NCBI GenBank assembly: GCA_032358255.1
Contig: JAULBX010022741.1
Span: forward strand, 1 to 64,000
Direction: 5' to 3'
From: Heterotrichella gracilis
Lineage: Eukaryota > Sar > Xanthophyceae > Tribonematales > Xanthonemataceae
DNA: 64,000 nt
The number at the start of each line of letters is the position of its first letter. Position 1 is the stretch's first letter. Shown here piece after piece: positions 34,139 to 44,628 of the stretch. The position numbers were made by a program, and so were the translations under genes. Under the pieces are notes generated by a model, which saw only the letters and a program-made list of their open reading frames with translations, was not told where the DNA came from and ran no database searches.

Positions 34139-37100
34139 ATGAGGGGGCCGATCATAGCGGCTTCCCACAACTCAAACTACCTGTCTTCCTCTTCTTCAAC
34201 AATATGGACACGGAGGAACCTTTACCTGGCGCTGATGGTGGGAGCGCTCTGTGGGCTGTTCGCATCCGTCATGAACATCATAGTCAAGAGCAACAGCCTG
34301 CAAATCCGGCAGCTAGACCAAATACAGGCCCAGTTATACGCCCAGATATCACAGCAGGTAGATACTCCTCCTCTGTCCCATGACCTGGGCCAGTTTGCCA
34401 GCGAGTGACGCATGCATGCATACTCAGCAACGTGTAATCGACCACCCACCTGGCAGGCCAAGGTGTGAGTGTGTGTGTGCACTGTAGGACGTCATGATTG
34501 CCGAAGAGAGGAAGAAGCGCGCAGTGGCGGAGCAAGAGAGGGATCACTACAAGGTACTTGCAGTGGCAAGAAACCCACCTAGGCAACACTTGAGGATGCT
34601 TCCTCTTGCAGCTGTGACACGTTCATACAGATTGCAGTCACATGTGTGCACACTTGGGACACATCCACCGATAGTGGCCACAGGCCTTGCATCCCCTGTC
34701 ATAGCGGCTGCCAAGTGCTAACCCATACAATCCACTGTCAAACACCTCAAGTACCACGTTCAATGAAGGGTTTGTTGCAACCAACAGGCCTCTGCTGAAG
34801 CCTTGCAAAAGAAGGTGAAAGCATACCTAGCTGACGTGGAGTCCAAGTTTCAAGAAGCCACCAACGGCATCACTACCAAGGTGCAGGAGCTTGTCTCACA
34901 ACGAGACACACTGGCTAGGCAACTCACGCAAGTCAAGCAGGTGCGGGTGAAGACTCACTTAATTTTAGTCATTGCAGGCCCATAGGGCTGACAAGGGATG
35001 GTGTGGAGTTGCTTGCAAAAACTAGTTCTGGCACTCTGGTTACCTGTCTTTTCTGCCAACATGTGTCCCGACCGTATAGCCAATACTGGTGAAAAGGAAC
35101 ACCAAGCAGAAGTGCCCAGTAGGCAGCATTGTGTCTGCACCCCTTGCTTTCCTCCGCCACTTTGCTTTGGGCATGAGCGGTGCTCGGCTTTGAAGCCTCC
35201 AAACGCCTTTGGTTGTGATTGTCATCCGCGATGCGGATGCACCGTTCTGATCTTGGTTGTCTGTGTGGTTGCAGTCTCACGAACAATCAGAGATGCAGCT
35301 GTCCACCATGCAAGAACAGCTATCTGCGGCTAAGCAGGTAAGCAGCACGTTGCTTACCTGCCTCATGGTATCAACTCAGCCTGGTGCACTTATCTGGGCC
35401 ATGACAGCGACTGTCATGCCTCTCAGCTGTCTGTCTTTGGTATGGCGTGCGCCTGAGATTGATGTTAGGCATGCCCCACAATCAAACTGCTTCTGTGGGT
35501 GTTGCCGTCAGTCTTGCCGCGTCTGGCTTTTCTCAAACCCTAGGATATAAGCCCTAAATACTAATTTAACACGTTGGTTTGCACTTCGCAGGAGCTGGAG
35601 TCAACGAAACACAGAGCGAAAACGATGCAAACCGACCTCCAGAAAGCGCAGGAGGTGCGCGGCTAGGCCACAGGCCCTTGCTGCTACAAGCTGCATGCAG
35701 GGGTTAGGGTTTAGGCGTGAGGCTATATGACCCTTGTCTTTAGGGTTGAAATAGTCGAGTGTTTAGGGATATTGCTGCTACAAGCTGCATGCATGGGTTA
35801 GGATCTAGGCTTGAGGCTATAGGATCCAGTTGCACATGCGGGTTTAGGGTTGAAGGATTTACGGTTTAGGACATTGCTGCTTCAAGCAGGCGATCTCTTT
35901 GGCAGGGTGGCTTGCTGCTACATGCTGATTTTGCGCTGATCATGACCATGCGCTCTCAATCAGCGCGTCTCACATTAAGGTGACCCGCGTCAGTCCCAGA
36001 CCCGTCCTCTACCCATTTTTGGATGGTCACAAATGCACAGAACCTAATTTTGGATCAAGCATTCACGTGCCTGCCCTTTGTTGGTGCAGGACTTGAGCTC
36101 CTGGCGCCAGGACAAGGCAGTGCAGGACCAGGACCTTCAGCAGGCTGTGCACCAGCTCAAGAAGGTGCAGGAGGAGCTGGAAACGTCCAGGACCCAGGTG
36201 AGTACCGGTATACTAATGAGTGAAATGCAAAAGCAAATATAATCAATGTTATAATGTACTCATAAAATAAATCATGTTACAATGCACTCGTAAGATGAAC
36301 TCATGTTACAATGCACTGCGCTAGCAAATGAAATAAACTGAAATACAATGTAAATGGAGATATCATGTTGATCATCTCAAGGAGTCTTCGAGGACACAGG
36401 TGGGTGGAATAATGAATGATAAATGCTCTAGTTTACGACAAAATAGGTGCGCTGATCGGTGCCTGGTGCTTGGTTGCGTGCAGGTGGAGTCCCTGAAGCG
36501 CGATGCCCAGGAATGCGATGACAGGGTCACCACCGCCATCTCGGCGGCCGAGGCGTCTCAGAAGGAGTCTGACACGCTGCGGGGGGAGATTGACGACATC
36601 CAGCGGCGCAGCGACCAGCATACAAAGGCGCTCAGGTAAGCAAGGAAATGAAGGGGGGAATAAAGGCTTCTAAAGGGAAAAGTTTTTTTCTTTAAAGGGA
36701 ATTTTTTAAAGGGATTTTTAAAGGGATTCTTAAAGGGAGAAATGGGATTCCTAAAGGGAAAAGGTATTTGTTAAGGGGATTCTAAGGGGGGAGATAGAAG
36801 GGAGAAAAAATTCATGTTATTCATTGTGCGGCAGCATTGGTGCTGGAGTAGGGACCTTTTGAGTGCTGCCCTAAGATCGTCCTAAAACATCGACCCGAAG
36901 AGGTTTTATGGTATGCGATGGCAGCCGCTCTAGGCTACTGTTAGGTGCTGTGAATGGCAGTCATGCAGCAAATTAGTACCTGCATTAGCATGCGCAGCCC
37001 TGTTTGGGAGCTGCTATACCGGTGGCCCCTTAGTATGGCACCTTATCAGCAGCATTGGCCAGTGTGTCTGCGCACCAACTGTGGTAGCCATGTGGGTCAT

Positions 37101-40100
37101 AATGATTGTAGATGTGGTCATCAAGCACTGTCCGTGATGGTAGCGGAATGGAAACCGTATACAAAAAAAAAAAACCTCGCTCCTTGAATAGCATGTTTTT
37201 GTCCCAGGTTGTGTATGGCGAGGAGGGTAATTGCGAGGGATCGGCATGAAATTCAACGTTATCAAATCTTATGCTACGACCCAAAAGCAACCAATAACAT
37301 TGTTGGATTACAAAAAGGACAAGGAGGAGGGCTACAGCCCTTCTCTGCTTGTCTGTTGACCTCGGCATTAGCTCGTGCATGGTCTCAGCACCATCCTCGT
37401 GTATTGATACACGGTGTGCATTTCAGATAGTCCCCTCTAAATGCACTTTTCCCTCACACACATGTGCATGGCGTGCATTTCCTCTTGATGCCCCTGTGCC
37501 CCTGCCCCGTCCACTGACCCCGGCACCTGCCTGTGTGTGGTGCAGGGCGCAGTTGGACGCGGCGCAGAAGATGGCGCGCACCAAGAGGGAGTGCCCGCCA
37601 TGCAAATAAAGATAGCGGGGGGTGCAGGGATGGGGCCGGGGGCTGTTGGGCTGCTGGGACAGGAGCTTGCATTTGTAGCTACCTGCTTGCTGCTACCTTA
37701 TGCAGATGAAACGCTCACTTTCCTGGATCGTACAGCCAGTGGTTTAGGGTTCACCCTGAACCCTAACGGCATCAGAGGGGTTATGTGACGTATATCGTCA
37801 CACCCAGCCAATGGATGGGCTGGGTTGGCGCCGGGGGTGTGGTTGTTCCACCAAGTACTGGTTAGGGTTTTGGGTCTAGGGTTTAGGGTTGGGGTGACGA
37901 TTGGGGACTCCCAAGTTGGGGTGCGTGTGTGCTTTGCTGCCACCAAGTGCTGGTGGCACTGAGCAATGAGACCTTGCTGATGGAAAGTCCAGTTGTTAAG
38001 GGTTTAGGGTATACTTACTCACATGCGTTCCAGCAATGCAGCCAGATGAGCACTCTGTCCTACATGCCTTGCGCCAACCAGCCCTGTCCGGGCACTGTTT
38101 AGGGTTTAGGCTAATTTTTCCCAGTGTCGGGAGTGGTTGTTATCTACCTCCGCCAGTAGATGACAACCAGAATCAAACGTTACACCTTTGTTTGGTGGTT
38201 GCCCTTATCCTTGTGGACAAATAAGCACGCCCTTTTTATTGCGCACATTGGGGGCGGCCCCTCGCTTAGTAATACGCCACCAGGATTGCGGGGGGCTGGT
38301 GCTAGATATGTTGTCACTGCGTGGCCTGCGTGAGTGGTTCCCTTTGCTTAAGGATGCCTATTTTGCCCCAGCCTTGTGTACTGTATGAATTGAAGTCCTT
38401 GTCTCGAAGATGCCTGACTTTTGAGCGTTAATTTTCCTAAATTCCAGGCTAGTGTTTAGTATTTGGCCAGGTTCCTGTGAAGGCATCAATGTGCCACTGC
38501 TGCATTCAGTTGTATAACCCTGTTGTCACCAAGTTGAACCCTGTGTTAGCAACTGTACCGGTAATCCCAAAAAAATGTCCCCAGAAGGCAACCCGCAGAA
38601 ATTGATGGCCGATACGGAGCACATGTGCACACCTATGGTGTGCGCATCGTTACCTGACAACAGCCTGTGCTGTTAATATAATTGTTGAGTAAATAGCTGG
38701 AATAATTTCTGGTATCACAGGCCTGCCAGGAAATCCAGATGCCATGCCATGCCATGCCATGTGTCCACAGACTCTGAGGCCCTCACAGGCCCAGCTTGCG
38801 CTCGATATTGATCAATAATAACCCATGCAAGCCCCGCATCACCAAATTAAAAAACGCAAATGTCACCTCGTCGAGGATCGACAATAATTATGAAACAAAT
38901 CAAGTTTCGTTCCTTTCCTTGCAGGGCTGAGGTGGAGACCGCCAAAAAGCTGTCCAAAGTCGGCCACCGCACCGACTGCAGCACCTGCCCCAAGCCCGAC
39001 TGCCCCAAGCCCGACCCATGCAAGCCATGCCTCCCATGCGAGGGGTGCAAACCCTGCTCATGCGCTAAACCTGGCTTGGAGGCTGCGGCCCAACCGCCCT
39101 GCCCCGCGTGCGAGTGCGGTGGTGATGGTGGTGGGATGGAGCGGAGGGTGGCGATTGAGGCTCCTGGCCGGCACACGCCCTGGCACCCTGGGCCCCACCT
39201 GGATGCAAAGGGCAATGCTGAGCTGGCGGCGATGCTGCGCAAGGTGGGGGGTGGTTGCTGCAATGAACATGCTGTGGGTGCCGGTGGTGGTGGTGGTGCT
39301 GATAGTTGTTGTTGTGCTTGTTGTTGTTGTGGCGGTGGTGGTGGTGGTGCCAAGCCCCCACCTGGATGAAAAGGGCAATGCTGAGCTGGCGAAGGTGGTG
39401 GGTGGTTGTTGATGGTGGATTATTGTTGTAGTGCATATGCTGTGGGGGGTGGCGGCACTGCTGGGCAAGGTGGGGTGTGGTTGGCTGCGGGGCAGGCGTG
39501 TGGTGGTGGGTGCGCTTTTTTATTCCATAGTTATTCTCTTCCGCTTGTAATGATGATGATTATCATGGCTGTACCTGCTCCTTTGCTAGGTGGTCATTCA
39601 TTTGATGATCAACAGGAGGTGACGAACGCCCGGTCCAACCAAACCAGACAAGAATAAATGCCGCACTGTTCAATTTCACATTATTTCCCTATTCAACACC
39701 ATATTCTTCACTCCTCTTGTTGCCAGGTGGCAATCAACGGCGAGGTGATGGTGGGCCTGTCAAACCGCAACTACGCGCTCAAAGGGGGCATGCTTACCAC
39801 ATGGATAGAGGGGGTGAAACACGCGGGGGTGAAGAATGCCATGGTGGTTGCGCTGGATAATGACACAAAAGCGCTTGTGGAGGAGCAGGGACTGCCCGCC
39901 ATATATATGGAGCTGGAGGTAGGATTTTGGCGAGGGTTTTGGGCAGAGGTTTCTCTTGCTATGTGCACCTTGCTGGTGGAATTAGGGTGTAGGGTTTTTG
40001 AGGTTGGGTAGGGTGAAACGAGCGGGGTGAAGATGCCATGGTGGTTGCGCTGGATAATGACACAAGAGCGCTTGTGGAGGAGCAGGGACTGCCCGCCATA

Positions 40101-42482
40101 TACATGGAGCTGGAGGTAGGATTTTGGCCAGGGTCTTGGCCAGGGGGTACTCTTGCTGTGTGCGCCTTGCTTAGGAATTAGGGTGTAGGGTTTTTGAGGT
40201 TGGGTAGGGTGAAAAGCGCGGGGGTTGAATAATGCCATGGTGGTTGTGCTGGATAATGACACAAAAGCGCTTGTGGAGGAGCAGGGACTGCCCGCCATTT
40301 ATATGGAGCTGGAGGTAGGGTTTTTGGCCAGGGTTTTTGTCAGGGCTTCTCTTGCAATGTACACCTTGCTTAGGAATTAGGGTGTAGGGTTTTGAGGTTG
40401 GGTAGGGTGAAATGCACGAGCTGGAGGTAGGGATTTGGCCAGGGTTTGGGCAAGGGTATCATTGTATCTGCCCCGTGTGCTGTGTTGGGTTTGTTGGAGG
40501 TTCCATAGTTACCTGGCTATGTATCACTGCACATCCTTCACCCAGAAAGTAATGTTTGAAAAGCATGGACAAGCTTAACATTAAGTTTGGTATTGCGCGT
40601 TTATCTTGCAACGGGACCATGTATACCCATGTACTTGCATCCCCCCCCCTTCTTCTGCAGATACCCGACTCCCAAAAGGGAACCGGCAGCAACCATGCTG
40701 TGTCAGCGCTCAAGTTCCGCATCCTTCGCCAGTTCCTGCAGCTAGGGTAAGGCCAGGGTTGGCTAGGGTAGTGGTAGAGTCCGTCAGGGTGTGGCTAGGA
40801 TTGGTTGCTGGCGCCAGTCATGTGGGGCAGCCTGCGGGTGGGATTGCATTGCTGGAAGGCATGTTTCAACTCAAGTAGGGGTCGAAATCCCCTGGTATGT
40901 CTGGCACATCCCAGAATTTTTCAGGGTTTAGGGTTTAGGCCCTGATGACATGGGCATTGCCTTGCACCATTCCACTTCTGCTGAGGGTTAGCGTTCAGGG
41001 ACTGATTGTTCCGGCAATGCCTTGCACAGCCCCGCTGCTTTTTCCTCCTCCCCAGGAAGGGCGTGCTGCTGTCTGATGTAGTAACCTCCAAAACCCTTCA
41101 GAACCCCCCAAAACCCTCTCACGGGTATGGCGTGCTGCTGTCTGACGTGGATGTGGTCACCCTCCAAAACCGTCCAAAACCCTTCAGAACCCCCCAAAAC
41201 CCTCCAAACCTCTCCCACAGGTATGGCGTGCTGCTGTCTGACGTGGATGTGGTCACTCTCCAAAACCCCTTCAACTTCCTGACGCGAGACAGCGACGTGG
41301 AGTCAATGAGCGATGGATGGGATAATTCGACTGCATACGGTGCGCCTGGTCCCATGCCTGTAGCTTGTGGTTTGTATTTAAGGGTTCAGGGTTTAAGCCC
41401 TCTTTCTATCCCGACCCAAACATGTGCAGTGGAACCAAAGCAGATGTACACGATCCAGATTGGGGCCGAGAAGTTCAAACCAAATCCAACTCCCTCATCA
41501 CAGGCTACATTGGTGTGGCGGACGATTCACACCAAGCACATGTTTGTTCCAGCCATAACTTTGACACAACTTAACACGATGCAAAGCCATTTTGCACAAA
41601 ATCTAAACCAATCCATTCCTCCATCGCAGGCTACAACGACGTGGCCGACGATCCCAGCATGGGCTGGGCCCGCTACGCACACTCCATGCGCGTGTTTGTG
41701 TTCAATTCGGGCCTGTTCTACCTGCGCCCCACCCAGGCAGCCTTGGACCTCCTGGATATGGTGGTGCACAGGGTGGAGACTGAGGCTGGGTGGGACCAAG
41801 CGATATTTAACGAGGCCATTTTCTTCCCCTCGCACCTTGGCTACAAGGTGAGGATACAATAATACACACAATTGAAATATGTGGCATATCTAAATGAGCG
41901 TAGTGAAAGTGCATATTTACAAGATTACGAGATTCATAGAGCCAGCCCGGGCTAATTAAATAGATATATTAAATATAGAAATGTGATATGCTGATGAAAT
42001 ATATTTTCTTATTTGTCCCCTCGCACCTACAAGGCAAAGCGGTGATGTACTGGTGCAAAATGGGTACATGGGGGGCCAAACATAGAGTATTGCTGGACCA
42101 CATGCTCTTCATGAACCCTAAAGTGCTGTTCAAGACCCCGCACGGCCGTGAGTCGGGCTACGCCACCCACACCCCCATTTTCACCCGTGATCGCCCCCAT
42201 TCCACCCCCAATTTCATCTCGGGAACCCCATTTCTATCCACATTGCCCCCAAATGCGCAGGATCCATCCGTGACCCGCCGCGTGCTCGACTACATGCTCT
42301 TCATGAATTCCAAGGTGCTCTTCAAGACTGTGCGCCATGACTCGCGCTACGCCACCCACACCCCCGCCATGGTGCACATCAACTACCACCCCGACAAGCA
42401 CGCGCGCATGAAGGCGGTGGTGGAGCGATACGTGAATGGGGATGTGCATGCGCTGGACAAATTCCCAGACGGGTCGCAATGA
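34139..42482 (+). CDS. RRA: RRA-like arabinosyltransferase (GT77), Golgi type II membrane protein
   Basis: Thirteen exons: 34139-34357, 34488-34553, 34788-34940, 35275-35337, 35592-35654, 36090-36197, 36484-36635, 38925-39243, 39727-39918, 40661-40746, 41221-41339, 41630-41847 and 42261-42482, 659 residues. Residues 27-49 form a signal anchor ([20 protein letters not shown]). 50-290 form a coiled-coil stem. 290-330 is a Cys/Pro linker ([15 protein letters not shown]). 385-659 is the GT77 domain: [31 protein letters not shown], the DxD strand [66 protein letters not shown] and [12 protein letters not shown]. Plant RRA enzymes add arabinose to hydroxyproline-rich wall glycoproteins. The long stem is unusual. 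Exon 37546-37609 is an alternative terminating exon. Confidence 0.9.
35680..35890 (+). repeat. RRA intron: about 100-bp repeat units rich in TTTAGGG words
   Basis: TTGCTGCTACAAGCTGCATGCA, TGAGGCTATA and GGGTT.A..GTTTAGG recur two to three times. This is an intron-only tandem array. Confidence 0.6.
37546..37609 (+). other. RRA: Alternative or relic terminating exon of the RRA gene
   Basis: It has a good acceptor (GTGTGGTGCAG) in the same phase as the true exon 8 (38925). It encodes [21 protein letters not shown] and then TAA, parallel to [16 protein letters not shown] and the following Cys/Pro motif of the true exon. Splicing to it would give a protein of about 295 residues with membrane anchor and stem but no catalytic domain. 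It could be a real isoform switch or a dead exon copy. Confidence 0.55.
38016..38080 (-). repeat. Dispersed short repeat, copy 4
   Basis: Minus strand: GAGTGCTCATCTGGCTGCAT, TGCTGGAACGCATGTGAGTA. It lies in the RRA intron between the alternative and true exon 8. Confidence 0.65.
39340..39402 (+). repeat. Decayed copy of RRA exon 8 end
   Basis: CCCCACCTGGATG.AAAGGGCAATGCTGAGCTGGCG matches 39190-39230 and is again followed by AAGGTGG. The intervening 39260-39350 is a GTT/GGT trinucleotide-rich stretch. Confidence 0.85.
40000..40440 (+). repeat. Two or three further copies of the RRA exon 9 end, period about 190 bp
   Basis: About 40004-40125 and 40198-40325 repeat 39810-39930 (ATGGTGGTTG, GCGCTTGTGGAGGAGCAGGG, ATGGAGCTGGAGGTAGG) with small indels that break the frame. 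40405-40445 is a shorter remnant. Intron sequence after the donor is included in the unit. Confidence 0.9.
41050..41170 (+). repeat. Two upstream copies of the RRA DxD exon start
   Basis: 41057-41090 and 41117-41165 repeat the first 35-50 bp of exon 11 (GGCGTGCTGCTGTCTGA.GT). They are separated by AACCCTCCAAAACCC-type spacers. The middle copy keeps the DVDVVT frame but has lost the AG acceptor. Confidence 0.85.
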
Positions 42483-42800
42483 GGAGGGCTGGGCTGGCAG
42501 CACTCACAGTCGCTGGTTTCTTGGGGATGGCAATATGAAGAGGGATGCGCATGCGCTGGACAGATTCCCAGATGGGTCGCAGTGAGGAGGGCTGGGGGCT
42601 AGGGGTTTTCTAATATGGGATTCTTGAATTCCAAGGTGCTGTTAAGACAGTGCGTCACAATTCGCGCTACTGGTCGCAGTGAGGAGGGCTGGTCTGGCTG
42701 CACCCATAGGCGCTGGCTTTTTGGGGGGAGGGCGTTTTTGAAGGGGGGCATGCCTGCGCTGGACAAATCCCCAGATGGGTGGCAGGAGGAGGGCTGGGGG
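41498..42800 (+). repeat. Copies of RRA exon 12 start, exon 13 middle and stop-codon region
   Basis: 41498-41560 is a decayed copy of the exon 12 acceptor side (CATC.CAGGCTACA). 42080-42185 is a diverged copy of the exon 13 middle ([13 protein letters not shown] versus [13 protein letters not shown]). 42530-42600, 42615-42700 and 42740-42800 are copies of the C-terminal coding end with TCGCAGTGAGGAGGGCTGG, lying in the 3' UTR. Confidence 0.85.
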
Positions 42801-44628
42801 CGCTGGGGGTTTTGTGGGGATGGCATTTCACATTTTTGGGTGTTACTAATTTTTATCTTGCAAGTCTTATTTATCTAGCTTATCCCTTGCTTGGTATGAA
42901 GGTATAATAATAATAGGAGAGAGCCAATAATGTTGTGGTGTTTGCAACAACCGGTTTCCACAGGCGCTTTATGGGGCGTGTTTGGGCTGCACGATTGGCT
43001 TAAAACCTGCGAATTCGTTGGAAAACCTCAGACTGAGGCTCAAGCTGAGGCCCTCTGTGAGCTGGCACTAAGGTGACGCCCCCCAGTGAAGCCCATTTAA
43101 GGTATTTCAAAGGGTTCTCTAGCAAACCTAACCAGTAGCAGTCAGCAGTGGCATGGCAGCACTCAAAAGCAGAAACCGAGGTGCATACCGGCGTGCGCAA
43201 TGCGCATTCCGGCAGTGCAGGTGCTACCCTGGTAGGAGTGGTAGTATCGACTAAGGCCGGGTATCCTGTGAGTTAGGCACCTAGGTGCGTGCCACAGGCC
43301 CTGCCCGGGACTGGTGCTCCCTAGCGGGGTATTGGTTGTAAAACCCTAGAAACCCTAGGAGGCTGGCCAAGCCACCCTAGCCTAGGGCCCAGGCCAAAGC
43401 TGTGCAGGCATCGCCGCTGCCGGAGCTCAGCTTGAACCTGTACCCTGCTGTGGTTCTTGCCAGAGTGAGTACACCCAAGGCATGGCATATGCTCACCGTT
43501 GTTGCAGGTGGCTGCGCAGGGGCCGCATGCATGGCATTGCGCATGCGTTGGGCACTCCATCATGCGGCATGGGTCCGCTGCATGTAAATAAGTGAGGCGC
43601 AACCAGTTGCTCCTCACTGTCTGTCACACCACCAACAGGAACGCTGCTCTAGCTGCTTCTAGACGAGCAAAAAAAACTGACAAGCGTTACATCCGCAGCG
43701 GCTTGAACCAGTTGGTCCTCAAATGGCTGCAACAAGAGTGTGGCTTTCGCTGCTTGCAGAATAGCAAAAGAGTCGACAAGCACTCCCACCCCAGCTCATG
43801 GCCGACCCGTGAGCTTTTTGCTGTCAGAAAGGTCAGGTCCCAAGTGGCCAATTCAGGGTACATACAAGAGTTGCAGTGAGACCTCCCGGTTGACCCAGAG
43901 CCTCCAGCGACGAGCCCAGCTGCTTCTGGAACCAGTAAACTCTGGAGTCTCTCCTGCGAGTGTTGAAAGAGGAGTTCAAACGTGCTGGGAAGTGTTTAGC
44001 CGGGGCTGTAGTGGTGCACTGTCGAACAACTAGGCAGGAAGCCGTAGCAGGGGGTACGGCTAGGGGGTCAGGGACACAGTGCGCACACCTGTTGGCAAGC
44101 TATGGCAACATGCGGAGGAGACAAGTTGGTGTAGATCGGATGACCCTGCGGTTGACCATGCCTGCATTTTCCGTGCCATATATTTTCTTTCGTTAAAAAC
44201 ATCGAATTAAGTTGAAATTCATATTCCTTTCGAATTTCCGGAATGCAAGAAAGCTGAAGCAACCACAACAGCTGGACAACACTTGCCCTACAAATCTGCG
44301 CGGCAGTGAGTCCTGTGCGTGCCATGCCCAATTGAACTAGGGTGAGAAGTTCCTTTGCACACGCGAAAGGGTGGCTGTCCCAATCTCTACGGCATCGACG
44401 TAGCGCACGTGCCACATCATCACCCCACGTGGACACAACCCATCAGCCAGAACAGCTGTCATTCCTCGTCCATCTGCGTCAGTTGAGGGCCTATGACTTA
44501 GAGGATTGTAGTTGGAACTAGCGCAACCCGTTGGCGCGTTAGCGGACTGGTGCCCCATCAGCAGCAGCTTCCTTCACTTCAACCAGGCCTTCCACACACG
44601 GCCACGTCCGAAGCCGTCGCCCAGCAAC
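42483..44628. other. Intergenic region, RRA to permease
   Basis: Its first part holds the exon 13 copies. 43590-43760 contains two diverged segments built on AACCAGTTG(C/G)TCCTCA. 44068-44436 (-) is an open frame of 122 codons with a helical, Leu/Ala-rich middle that I cannot place. No other exon is supported. Confidence 0.4.

Noticed and set aside
38847-39436. Minus-strand Pro/Gln/His-rich ORFs of up to 168 codons
   Set aside because: Antisense to the Cys/Pro-rich RRA exon 8 and the adjacent GGT/GTT-rich intron; low-complexity effect.
42300-42800. A second glycosyltransferase gene downstream of RRA
   Set aside because: The similar segments are short, broken copies of exon 13 with no upstream exons.
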